From Pseudomonadales bacterium (lineage in GTDB: Bacteria; Pseudomonadota; Gammaproteobacteria; Pseudomonadales; Ketobacteraceae), in NCBI GenBank assembly GCA_002701845.1, contig NZXG01000041.1, forward strand, positions 25,244 through 63,361: 38,118 bases of DNA, given 5' to 3'. The notes under the pieces are model-generated. The model did no database searches. It saw only the letters and a list, made by a program, of their open reading frames with translations, and had not been told where the DNA came from. Below are positions 15,336 to 23,333 of the stretch, one piece after another; within the stretch, counting starts at the first letter, position 1, and every line of letters begins with the position of its first letter. Both the position numbers and the translations under genes were made by a program.

Positions 15336-16195
15336 TCAGGCGACGGCCCGCTGCGGTGTCAGCCGTGGCTCCAGCTCACTGAGCACGGCATTCGCATCGT
15401 CCGTATTACCCTGATTTTTCGGGTGATAATTCCAGCGGAAATAAGCCAGGCTGCAGCGAAAAATGTACCCCATACGCGGCAACAACCCCGCCCGACTGGT
15501 GCGCAGATAGGCAGCGAAACCATAGCGTTTCGGCCCGTCCCGATCCTGCTGAATAAATACCTGTGTGCCCCGCTTCCAGGTCAACACCACCCCCAGCATC
15601 ACCAGAAAAAACCAAAAGGTGCGGCCAAAATAGCCGCCCCCAAGATGGTAATACAGGTCATGGGCCACACTGCGGTGCTCCACCTCTTCCGCCCCATGCC
15701 AGCGCAACAGGTCCAGCATGGGCCCTTCCCCCCCGCCCGGGCAATGGCGGTATTGTAGAGAATCCAGTTGCCCAGCACGCAGGTGACATGCTCGATGGCG
15801 GCAATAATGCCGATCCGGGCCCGCAGCCAGCGCCTCTGCCAACGGCCCCGGGCCTGCCAGCGGCCCAGTATCCGATCCCCCAGCAGGTGATTGAAAATCC
15901 AGTTCAGCCGGTTCTTGGATACCGAAAAATCCCAACCATCCGCCTCGTACCGCTCAAGTACCGCCCGATGGCCCCGGGCATGGGCACCCTCCTGGGCCAC
16001 AAAGGTTTTTACCTCCCGGGCCAGCTCTGGATCGGACACCTCAGGCAAGGCCTGATTAAACAGCCGACAAAACCAGAGTTCGCCAGGCGGTAATACCAAG
16101 TGGGTGACATTGAGGCCATAGCTGGCCAGTTTATGGTTGGGAATCCAGACCGTAGGTGATTCACTCCATTGATGTTGAAAAGCTCGGGCTTGCAT
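15336..16195 (-). pseudogene. Second PF10118 family protein, frameshifted in a G tract
   Basis: This is a homologue of the intron-truncated gene at 2800-3594. The first frame runs from the ATG at 16195 (GGGAGGGAGAG ribosome binding site) through EVKTFVAQEGAHARGHR to NTAIARAGG. The family sequence then continues in the next frame as GPMLDLLRWHGAEEVEHRSVAHDLYYHLGGGYF, through to YFRWNYHPKNQGN and the stop at 15336. The switch is at a run of seven G on the coding strand (15734-15728). With eight G the two halves join in a single frame as ARAGGEGPMLD, about 287 residues in all. Both diiron-like half motifs (QEGAH..H and EEVEH) are then present. This is a recent one-base loss, a phase-variable tract, or a sequencing or assembly error. 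Confidence 0.87.
15728..15734 (-). repeat. Seven-base G homopolymer at the frameshift
   Basis: The + strand shows seven C (seven G on the coding strand) exactly where the reading frame of the PF10118 homologue changes. Eight would restore it. Such tracts are hot spots for slipped-strand errors in vivo and in sequencing. Confidence 0.75.
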
Positions 16196-16411
16196 CAGTG
16201 CTCTCCCTCCCCGGGGTTTTGTTATTATTCTGTTTGGTTGTCTGACTATCGAGTCTAAACCGAGGCTTTGACAGCAAACAACGGCCCACTGTCCGCGAGT
16301 TGCGTGCCCAGGGTGAAACAAACGGTAAATGGCCGGACCATTTCGGTTAATGGCCATTACAACCGGTTTATGGCTTTAATAAGCGGTCATGCGGTCAAGG
16401 CGTTCCCCGCC

Positions 16412-16446
16412 AATCTGAACAGATTCTGCTCAAGAACAGAATCTGT
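16412..16446 (+). promoter_or_regulatory. Two overlapping, mutually exclusive hairpins upstream of a diguanylate cyclase gene
   Basis: ACAGATTCTG (16419-16428) pairs perfectly with CAGAATCTGT (16437-16446) around an 8-base loop. The same CAGATT can pair instead with AATCTG at 16412-16417. The structure ends about 40 bases before the diguanylate cyclase start. No U tract follows, so a simple terminator is unlikely; it may be an operator or a leader-RNA switch. The rest of the 290-base gap (16196-16487) is AT-richer and shows no gene. Confidence 0.4.
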
Positions 16447-16487
16447 ATTACTATAGACAGGGCTCATTGACCAACTGTGACGAGGCA

Positions 16488-17678
16488 ATGCCAGACTTCG
16501 ATCGGGACCTGAAAAAATACGACCGGCAATTAAAGCGGGGATTTAAAAAACTGACTTTCAGTGGTGATCTGGAGTCTGAGTTCCGATATTTCTATCACGC
16601 CCGCAATGTGGTGAAACAGCGTGGCGCCATCCTGGTGGGGCTGATTCTGCTGGTGTTACTGATTCCTCTGGATATGGAGTACCTGCGGGGGGAAGCCGAG
16701 CACTTTTACCTGATCACCCGGGCGGTGATCACCGTTCCCTTGTTGGCACTGGCGCTGATCCTCACTTTTAACGAGCGCTTTCGCCGTTACTTCCCGATAT
16801 TCAGTTTCATCATCATCAGTTTTATCGGGGTGACTACCAACCTGCTGGTGGTATACATGCAAAAGGCCCTGCTGCATGCCCCCTACGAAGGCGCCATGTT
16901 GCTGATCATGGTGGCGTTCTTTCTCGGCGGCATGCTGTTTCGCCAGGCGCTGGTCTGCATTCTTGGCATAGCCCTCAGTTATATTGTTTTGAGTGAACTG
17001 TATTTGCCCCCGGAGCCTTACCGGCTGCACCGTTACTTTTTCATTCTGGCCACCTGCCTGATCGGCGGGGTGAGCGCCTACACCCTGGAATATCAGGTCC
17101 GCATCGCTTTTTTGCAGCGGGGGGCTCTGCGCTACCTGGCCAAGACCGACCCCCTAACCGGGCTGTTAAATCGCGGTGCCATCAATCACAAGCTCAGCCA
17201 ACTGGTGGAGTATGCGTTCCGGGAACAAAAAACCATTACCCTGATGCTGGCGGACGTGGATTACTTCAAGCCTTACAACGATTGTTACGGACACCTGGAA
17301 GGAGACCGCTGTCTGCAGGCGGTGGCCGCTGCCTTGGGCCGCAACTGCCAGCGACCGCTGGATTTCGTGGGGCGCTACGGTGGCGAGGAATTTTTGCTGT
17401 TGTGGTTCGATGCCGCGCCCAAGGAAGCCGCGGGCTTTGCCCACCGCGCCAAAGATTCCATCGAGGAACTGCGGATCCCTCACTTTGATTCCGATATCAG
17501 TGAGCAGGTGACAATTTCCGGCGGCATGGTCACCGGCGTACCCAGCCAACCGGAGCAGGCGGAAGCCATCCTGCAGCAGGCCGACCAGTGCCTGTACCGG
17601 GCCAAGGAGAGCGGTCGTAACCGGGTTATTATTCAGGATCTGGGAGACGAAAACAGCATCATCGCCCTGGTTAAGTAA
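16488..17678 (+). CDS. Membrane diguanylate cyclase (GGDEF)
   Basis: This protein makes cyclic di-GMP from two GTP. It has about 396 residues: a charged cytoplasmic N-terminus (1-43), about six membrane helices (roughly 47-200) and a C-terminal GGDEF domain. The active-site loop is GGEEF near 298. An allosteric I-site, RPLD (RxxD), sits five residues before it, so product inhibition is expected. TDPLTGLLNR opens the domain. The ATG at 16488 is tentative because its GAGG lies only two bases away; a TTG at 16467 is the alternative. No sensory family is recognised in the membrane part. A leader with possible alternative hairpins precedes it. Confidence 0.92.
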   Translation: MPDFDRDLKKYDRQLKRGFKKLTFSGDLESEFRYFYHARNVVKQRGAILVGLILLVLLIPLDMEYLRGEAEHFYLITRAVITVPLLALALILTFNERFRRYFPIFSFIIISFIGVTTNLLVVYMQKALLHAPYEGAMLLIMVAFFLGGMLFRQALVCILGIALSYIVLSELYLPPEPYRLHRYFFILATCLIGGVSAYTLEYQVRIAFLQRGALRYLAKTDPLTGLLNRGAINHKLSQLVEYAFREQKTITLMLADVDYFKPYNDCYGHLEGDRCLQAVAAALGRNCQRPLDFVGRYGGEEFLLLWFDAAPKEAAGFAHRAKDSIEELRIPHFDSDISEQVTISGGMVTGVPSQPEQAEAILQQADQCLYRAKESGRNRVIIQDLGDENSIIALVK

Positions 17679-17701
17679 GCGGCCACCGCAATGTTTTTTT
17701 T
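17679..17701 (+). terminator. Weak Rho-independent terminator candidate
   Basis: A short GCGG-CCA-CCGC stem lies directly after the diguanylate cyclase stop and is followed four bases later by eight T. The stem is only 4 bp. A second GC-rich hairpin (CACCGG/CCGGTG, 17711-17732) follows. Together they may separate this gene from the next GGDEF gene. Confidence 0.35.
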
Positions 17702-17800
17702 ACCCACCAACACCGGTTTCCCTCCCCCGGTGATAACCGCCTGCTAAACTGAAAGCAGTGATATCATCGCCCCGTTTTTCAGAAACCGACAGGCACTGTT

Positions 17801-19759
17801 TTGCGACCACACCCCTGCCAATTTTGTATCGGCCTGCTCTTGCTGCTGGTCACCAGTCTGACCTGGTCGGCGCCCCCTCTGGTGTTGTCTGACGCCACTG
17901 ACCGGATCAATTTGCTGCCCTATCTGGAGTATCTGGCCGACCGCGACGGCAGCCTGGACCTGGCGCAGCTGCGCCAGCGGCCGGAGCATGACTGGCACAG
18001 CGCTCCCCAGCATCGGGAAAGTCTGAATTTCGGCTACACCGATGCCGTGTATTGGTTCCGCTGGCGCCTGGAAAACGCCACCCCGGAGCTGCAGAAGGGT
18101 AACCTTGAGGCAGGTTACAATGTACTGGATTATCTGGATCTGTACGGGGTGCGCAACGCGGCAGTGGTGCGCCGGTTGAAGCTCGGCGATAAACTCCCTT
18201 TCGCTGCGCGCCCGCTGGATCATCGGAACTTCGTCATTCCCGTGACACTGCCGCCACAGACCACCACCACCTACTACTTGCGGGTGGAAACCACCAGTTC
18301 CATGCAGGTGCCTCTGCGCTTTATACGCGACGCCAGCCTGTTGCGCAGTACGCAGATTGAAATGCTGGGCCTGGGACTGTACTTCGGCACCATGGGGGTC
18401 ATGGTGCTATACAACCTGTTTGTATTCTTCTCGGTGCGGGAATCCAACTATCTCTACTACGTACTTTACGTCGCCAGCATCGCTCTGTTCTTCGCCAGCC
18501 TTAGCGGTGTCTCCTTTCATTATCTGTGGCCCCACAGCACCTGGTGGAACGACCAGAGTATCGTGTTTTTCCTGGCCTGCGTGGTGCTGTTCGCCGCCCT
18601 GTTCACCATCCGCTTCCTGCGGGTAAAAGAGAACTTTCCCCGCCTTCACCACCTGGGCACACTGGTAGTGGTCGTCAGCGTGATCATTGTTATCAGCAGC
18701 CTGCTGTTCGCCTATCGCACCATGATTATCGTAGTGATTGCCTGGGCAGTCTGTGGCATTGCGCTGGCCATCGGCGTGGGTATGGTCCGTTGGATCAGTG
18801 GCGATTCCTCCGCCAAATATTATTGCATCTCCTGGTTCACTCTGCTGTTTGGCGGCCTGGTGTTGGCACTGAATAAGTTCGACTTTCTGCCGCGCAATTT
18901 TATCAGCGAGAACGCGGTGCAGATCGGTTCGGCGCTGGAAGTCATCCTCCTCTCTTTTGCCCTGGCGGACCGGCTCAATGTGGAGAAGCGACGTCGGTTT
19001 CAGGCCCAGTTATTGGCGCTGGAAAACGAACGGGTGGCGCGCCTGGCCCAGGCGGAGGCGCTGCAGCAGGAGAAAAATGCGCGCCAGGCCGAGGAACAGG
19101 CTCTTGCTCATGAACGGGAGGCCCGGGAAGCACAGGCGGCGGCGCTGGCGATCCAGCGCCAGGCCACCGAAACCCTCGAACAAAAGGTGCGGGAACGCAC
19201 CCAGGCGCTGGAAGTGGCCAATCAGCGGCTGGAGGAATTAACCTACACCGACGGTCTCACCGGGATTCGTAACCGGCGCTACCTGAATCGTGCCCTGGAA
19301 CGGGAGTTTTCCCGTGCCCGCCGGGATCATCAGCCGCTGGCGGCCATCATTATCGACATTGATCATTTCAAGCAATTCAACGACAGCCACGGCCATCTGG
19401 CCGGGGATGACTGTCTGCGGGAGGTGGCACGCAGCATCCAGGCATGCGCCCTGCGCGAAAACGATGTGGTGGCCCGCTACGGCGGCGAGGAGTTTTTCGC
19501 ACTGCTGCCCAATACAGACCAGGCCGGCGCCCTGCAGGTGGCGGAGCAGATCCGCGCTGCCATTGGCGGGCTGCGGGTCCAGGTGGGGGCCAATACGGCC
19601 AGTGTCACCGCCAGCCTCGGGGTGAGCACCCGTATTCCCCAGCGCGGGGAAACCCCGGAACCCTTCGTGGCGGCTGCGGATCAGGCACTGTATCAGGCCA
19701 AAACCGGCGGCCGCAATCAAGTGCGCTATGGGGAACCGGACTACCCCCCGCCGTCCTGA
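17801..19759 (+). CDS. 7TMR-DISM sensor diguanylate cyclase
   Basis: This 652-residue membrane sensor produces cyclic di-GMP. A signal peptide (about 1-23, ending WSA) leads into a periplasmic 7TMR-DISMED2 domain (about 30-175, with YWFRWRLEN). Seven membrane helices of the 7TMR-DISM type follow (about 185-390), then a long Ala/Glu/Arg-rich coiled coil (about 395-475) and the GGDEF domain (about 480-645). The catalytic GGEEF is near 561 with an I-site REND five residues before it. 7TMR-DISM periplasmic domains are thought to bind carbohydrate-like or other small ligands. The start is a TTG at 17801 with AGG about 9 bases upstream; no ATG fits the signal peptide. It lies 122 bases after another diguanylate cyclase gene. 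Confidence 0.93.
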   Translation: MRPHPCQFCIGLLLLLVTSLTWSAPPLVLSDATDRINLLPYLEYLADRDGSLDLAQLRQRPEHDWHSAPQHRESLNFGYTDAVYWFRWRLENATPELQKGNLEAGYNVLDYLDLYGVRNAAVVRRLKLGDKLPFAARPLDHRNFVIPVTLPPQTTTTYYLRVETTSSMQVPLRFIRDASLLRSTQIEMLGLGLYFGTMGVMVLYNLFVFFSVRESNYLYYVLYVASIALFFASLSGVSFHYLWPHSTWWNDQSIVFFLACVVLFAALFTIRFLRVKENFPRLHHLGTLVVVVSVIIVISSLLFAYRTMIIVVIAWAVCGIALAIGVGMVRWISGDSSAKYYCISWFTLLFGGLVLALNKFDFLPRNFISENAVQIGSALEVILLSFALADRLNVEKRRRFQAQLLALENERVARLAQAEALQQEKNARQAEEQALAHEREAREAQAAALAIQRQATETLEQKVRERTQALEVANQRLEELTYTDGLTGIRNRRYLNRALEREFSRARRDHQPLAAIIIDIDHFKQFNDSHGHLAGDDCLREVARSIQACALRENDVVARYGGEEFFALLPNTDQAGALQVAEQIRAAIGGLRVQVGANTASVTASLGVSTRIPQRGETPEPFVAAADQALYQAKTGGRNQVRYGEPDYPPPS

Positions 19760-19836
19760 GGCGGGCGGCCTGCGGCGGTGGCCCCTTCCCCGTTTCAGCT
19801 GAGGGGCTCCGGCCAGGTGGCTCCCCAACCTTCCAT

Positions 19837-19865
19837 TTGACCCTTGTCCGGCTTCGTGCTTTACT
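19837..19865 (+). promoter_or_regulatory. Candidate sigma-70 promoter of the TetR-aidB-thioesterase operon
   Basis: TTGACC (19837-19842) and TTTACT (19860-19865) are separated by 17 bases and lie about 20 bases before the TetR gene start. Spacing is ideal and both boxes are fair matches. The regulator may act on its own promoter, but no clear operator palindrome was found here. Confidence 0.5.
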
Positions 19866-19883
19866 GAAACAAAGAAATGAATC

Positions 19884-20528
19884 ATGGTTCACATTATGGC
19901 CTATCGCGCAACGGCGTTCACCGAGAACCGCAAAGCCCAGACCCGGTCCCGGCTGCTGAAAGAGGCCACCCGCCTGGTATCCCGGGCCGGTTTCCGCGGC
20001 CTGTCCATCGCCCAGGTAGCCAGCGCCAGTGGCGTGGCCACCGGCACCGTGTACCGCTACTTCCCCTCCAAGTCGGAACTCTGTATCGCCGTGTTTGAGC
20101 AGGCTACACAGCGGGAAATCGACGCGGTAAAGGCAGCCAGTCGCCTGCCGCGGCCTCCGCTGCAACAACTGGAGCAGGCCTTCGACTGTTTCATCCAGCG
20201 GGCCCTGAAAAACCCCCACCTGGCCTACGCCCTGATCGCCGAGCCGGTGGACCCGGGCCTGGAGCAGACCCGCCTGGTGTACCGGGGACGCTGGGCTGAA
20301 ACCTTTGCCCAACTGATACAGCAGGGCATTGACCAGGGGGCACTGGCGCAGCAGCCGGCCCATCTGGTGGGCACCGCCCTGGTGGGGGCCATGGCGGAAA
20401 CCGTGATCATTCCCCTGCAACAGGCCCGCCACGAGGCCGGCAATCACACCCCAGTCACCCAGGCCCACTGCCGACAGATTATCGACTTCTGCCGGCACGC
20501 GGTGCTGCAAACGGAGCCATCATCATGA
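19884..20528 (+). CDS. TetR-family transcriptional regulator
   Basis: This is a 214-residue repressor-type protein. Its HTH, SIAQVASASGVATGTVYRYF (about 48-67), is followed by PSKSELCIAVF and a divergent all-helical ligand domain with LAYALIAEPVDPGLEQTR. The start at 19884 is uncertain, since an in-frame ATG at 19896 would remove four residues. The stop overlaps the aidB start by ATGA, so the regulator is co-translated with the acyl-CoA dehydrogenase and probably responds to an acyl-CoA-type ligand (inference from context). Confidence 0.88.
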   Translation: MVHIMAYRATAFTENRKAQTRSRLLKEATRLVSRAGFRGLSIAQVASASGVATGTVYRYFPSKSELCIAVFEQATQREIDAVKAASRLPRPPLQQLEQAFDCFIQRALKNPHLAYALIAEPVDPGLEQTRLVYRGRWAETFAQLIQQGIDQGALAQQPAHLVGTALVGAMAETVIIPLQQARHEAGNHTPVTQAHCRQIIDFCRHAVLQTEPSS

Positions 20529-22201
20529 ACTCATCCCATCACCCCCTGGCGGATTCCATGCAAGCGGTGACCCACGAAGTGGATAACCAGCCCTACGCCC
20601 TGGAAGACTATAACTTGTTCAGCTCAGACCTGGCCCTGCAGGAAGCCGTGCGGCGGGAGGGCGCCGCCGGTTCCGCCACGGAACTGTCAGCCTTCGGTCA
20701 GCTTACGGGTTCCGCCGAAGTGATCAAGTGGGGATTTCAGGCCAACAAAGTGAAGCCGGAGCTGCGCACCCACGACCGCTACGGCCGCCGGGTGGACGAA
20801 ATTGAGTTTCACCCCGCCTATCACAAACTGATGGAGACGGCCATCGTTCACGGCATTCACTCGGCGCCCTGGACCGATAACCGGCCCGGCTGCAACGTTT
20901 ACCGAGCCGCGCTGTTCTATCTGCAATCCCAGGTGGAAGCCGGGCACGGCTGCCCCATCACCATGACCTTTGCCTCCATCCCCACGGTGCGCAAGCAGCC
21001 CGATATCGCCCGGGTCTGGGAGCCGCTGATCACCAACCGGATTTACGATCCCCGCAATCGGCCGGTGGCGGAAAAGTCCGGGGTGACCATCGGCATGGCC
21101 ATGACCGAAAAACAGGGTGGCTCCGACGTGCGCGCCAACAGCACCCGGGCCTTTCCCGTGGGGCAGCGCGGCGGCGGGGAAATCTACGAACTGGTGGGGC
21201 ACAAGTATTTCGTCTCCGCACCCATGTGCGACGGGTTTCTGGTGCTGGCCCAGGCGGAGGACGGCCTGTCCTGTTTCCTGGTACCACGCTGGCGCCCTGA
21301 CGGCAGTAAAAACCCGCTGCAGATCCAGCAATTGAAAAACAAAATGGGTAACGCCTCCAACGCCTCGTCGGAAACCGAGCTGCGCGGCGCCATGGGCTGG
21401 CTGATCGGCGACGAGGGCCGCGGGGTGGCCAACATTCTGGAAATGGTGGCCCTGACCCGGTTTGACTGCATGATCGGTTCCTCCGCCGGCATGCGGCAGG
21501 CGGTGGCGCAGATTCTGCACCACACCGGTCAGCGCAATGCCTTTGGCAAACGGCTCACGGAACAACCGCTGATGCAAAACGTGCTGGCGGATCTGGCACT
21601 GGAAAGCGAAGCCGCCCTGGCACTCACCATGCGTATGGCCCGGGCCCTGGACAATCAGGAAGATGAGCATGAGCGTCAGCTGGCGCGCATCGGCACCGCC
21701 ATTGGCAAATACTGGATCTGTAAACGCACCCCCGGCCATGCTTACGAGGCCATGGAATGCATTGGTGGCAGCGCGGTTATGGAAGACAGTATTATGCCGC
21801 GTTTGTATCGGGAGGCCCCGGTGAATGCCATCTGGGAAGGCAGTGGTAATGTGCAGTGTCTGGATATGTTACGGGCCATGACCCGCAACCCCGGTTCCCT
21901 GGAGGCGCTGCTGGCGGAAATCGATGAGGCCAAAGGCATGAATCCCGATTTCGACCGCTTCGTCAGTCACACCAAAAACCTGTTCACGGATCTCTCGGAC
22001 GCCGAATATCGCGCCCGCACTCTGGTGGAGCCGCTGGCACTGGCACTACAGGCCAGCCTGCTACTGCGGGCGGATAACAGTGCCGTTGCCGATGGTTTCT
22101 GTGCCAGCCGCCTGCAATCCGGCAACCACCAGATGTACGGTACATTGCCGCGTAATGTGGACTGCGCCGGACTGATCGCAAGGGCCCGGCCCCAAGGCTA
22201 A
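20525..22201 (+). CDS. aidB: AidB-like acyl-CoA dehydrogenase
   Basis: This 558-residue FAD protein belongs to the AidB branch of acyl-CoA dehydrogenases. In E. coli AidB is induced in the adaptive response to alkylation and has isovaleryl-CoA dehydrogenase activity. Recognisable segments are MAMTEKQGGSDVRANSTRA (about 181-199), GHKYFVSAPMCDGFLVLAQ (about 224-242), QRNAFGKRLTEQPLMQNVLADLA (about 337-359) and the AidB-typical ECIGGSAVMEDSIMPRLYREAPVNAIWEGSGN (about 413-444), whose Glu is the expected base region. It is the middle gene of a compact operon, overlapping the TetR gene by four bases and lying 4 bases before a thioesterase. This suggests acyl-CoA metabolism rather than DNA repair here (inference). 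Confidence 0.92.
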   Translation: MNSSHHPLADSMQAVTHEVDNQPYALEDYNLFSSDLALQEAVRREGAAGSATELSAFGQLTGSAEVIKWGFQANKVKPELRTHDRYGRRVDEIEFHPAYHKLMETAIVHGIHSAPWTDNRPGCNVYRAALFYLQSQVEAGHGCPITMTFASIPTVRKQPDIARVWEPLITNRIYDPRNRPVAEKSGVTIGMAMTEKQGGSDVRANSTRAFPVGQRGGGEIYELVGHKYFVSAPMCDGFLVLAQAEDGLSCFLVPRWRPDGSKNPLQIQQLKNKMGNASNASSETELRGAMGWLIGDEGRGVANILEMVALTRFDCMIGSSAGMRQAVAQILHHTGQRNAFGKRLTEQPLMQNVLADLALESEAALALTMRMARALDNQEDEHERQLARIGTAIGKYWICKRTPGHAYEAMECIGGSAVMEDSIMPRLYREAPVNAIWEGSGNVQCLDMLRAMTRNPGSLEALLAEIDEAKGMNPDFDRFVSHTKNLFTDLSDAEYRARTLVEPLALALQASLLLRADNSAVADGFCASRLQSGNHQMYGTLPRNVDCAGLIARARPQG

Positions 22202-22205
22202 TAAC

Positions 22206-22637
22206 ATGACAACTTTATTGACTGCCGCCCAGGTGCAAAGTTATCTGGCCGACATATTTCCCCAGTTTAATGCCCGCATCACTGCGCTGACCCCCAACAG
22301 CGCCATCCTGGAGTTGTTGGCGGACGACGCGCATTTGCGGCCTGGTGGTACCGTGTCCGGCCCCACCCTGATGGCGCTGGCGGATGCTGCCATGTACGTG
22401 GCCATACTGGGCAATCTGGGTCAGGTGGCGCTGGCGGTCACCACCAATCTGAATATCAGTTTTTATCGCAAGGCCGGCCCCGGGTTACTGCGGGCCGAAG
22501 CGCGCCTGTTGAAGATGGGCAAGCGGCTGGCGGTGGGTGATGTGCTGTTGTTTGGTGCCGACAGCACTGAATCGATCGCCCACGCCAGTCTGACCTACTC
22601 CATTCCCGACACGTCGCAGGCGGATACCGCACCGTAG
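22206..22637 (+). CDS. Hotdog-fold thioesterase (PaaI/YigI-like)
   Basis: This 143-residue acyl-CoA thioesterase hydrolyses an acyl-CoA to the acid and CoA. The hotdog signature is seen in DDAHLRPGGTVSGPTLMALADAAMYVAI (about 40-67), followed by VALAVTTNLNISFYRKA (about 75-91) and the final strand AHASLTYSIP. It follows aidB after a 4-base gap, so it is almost surely co-transcribed and may release the product of that dehydrogenase. No signal peptide is present. Confidence 0.88.
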   Translation: MTTLLTAAQVQSYLADIFPQFNARITALTPNSAILELLADDAHLRPGGTVSGPTLMALADAAMYVAILGNLGQVALAVTTNLNISFYRKAGPGLLRAEARLLKMGKRLAVGDVLLFGADSTESIAHASLTYSIPDTSQADTAP

Positions 22638-22765
22638 TATTTCTGCCACAATCGTCTTTACATGGGCGTGTTATTGGCTCAATATCAGCAGTGTTATTGT
22701 CCACGGTGCAGTTCCAATCCGGATACCGAGACATTCCAACACCAACAATTAGGAGATCAATGGAT

Positions 22766-23248
22766 ATGAAAAAGCTACTCGTCGGTGCCGTCCTGCTGGG
22801 TTCCACTTCTCTTGCTATGGCGGAAGCTCCCGGTGGTCCGGACTGCGGTTGGGGCAACATGCTTTTTGAAGGTCAGAGCGGCCTGGGTCCACACTTCCTG
22901 GCGTCCTGGACCAACGGCACGTCCGGCAACGCCACCTTTGGTATGACATCCGGCACCAATGGCTGTTCGCCCAACGGCACTCTGACTTACGGTGGCGACT
23001 CCCTGATCAGCCTGACCAACATGATGGATGAATTCGTGGCTGACGCCGCCAAAGGCGAAGGCGAAGCCATGAATGCGGTGGCCGTATCCATGGGCATTGC
23101 CCCGGAAGATCGCGCGCATTTTGCCGCCACCATTCACAGCCAGTTCTCCTCAATTTTCACCTCTGCCGATGTCACCGCACAAGACGTGCTGAATAACATG
23201 GTGGTGGTAATGAAGTCTGATGAGCGACTGTCCAAGTACGTTGCCTGA
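22766..23248 (+). CDS. Exported DUF3015-domain protein
   Basis: This is a protein of about 160 residues with a clear signal peptide (KKLLVGAVLLGSTSLAMA, cleavage after about residue 19). A DUF3015-type body follows, with DCGWGNMLFEGQSGLGPHFLASWTNGT, SGTNGCSPNGTL and a Cys pair that may form a disulfide. These proteins are periplasmic or outer-membrane associated and of unknown role. AGGAG at 22751 is 10 bases from the ATG at 22766 and 4 from the one at 22760. The former is taken because lysines then start the protein. It is monocistronic, with a strong terminator hairpin just after the stop. Confidence 0.87.
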   Translation: MKKLLVGAVLLGSTSLAMAEAPGGPDCGWGNMLFEGQSGLGPHFLASWTNGTSGNATFGMTSGTNGCSPNGTLTYGGDSLISLTNMMDEFVADAAKGEGEAMNAVAVSMGIAPEDRAHFAATIHSQFSSIFTSADVTAQDVLNNMVVVMKSDERLSKYVA

Positions 23249-23266
23249 TATTGATCAGACGTTGAC

Positions 23267-23291
23267 ACAAGGGGGCCTCGTGCCCCCTTGT
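23267..23291 (+). terminator. Perfect 10-bp hairpin terminator after the DUF3015 gene
   Basis: ACAAGGGGGC and GCCCCCTTGT pair perfectly around a CTCGT loop, 18 bases after the stop. The following tract (TGTTGG) is only partly T-rich, so efficiency is unclear, but the strength and place of the stem fit a transcript end. Confidence 0.7.
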
Positions 23292-23333
23292 TGTTGGTAA
23301 CCAAAAAATAAAACTTCCCCCCCCACCACATCC

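Noticed and set aside
15336-15935. Separate 199-residue protein
   Set aside because: Its start lies within the first half of the PF10118 homologue in another frame. Only the part after the G tract is homologous, so it is the second half of a frameshifted gene.
20687-21739. 350-codon minus-strand frame
   Set aside because: Antisense of aidB; composition typical of a shadow frame.
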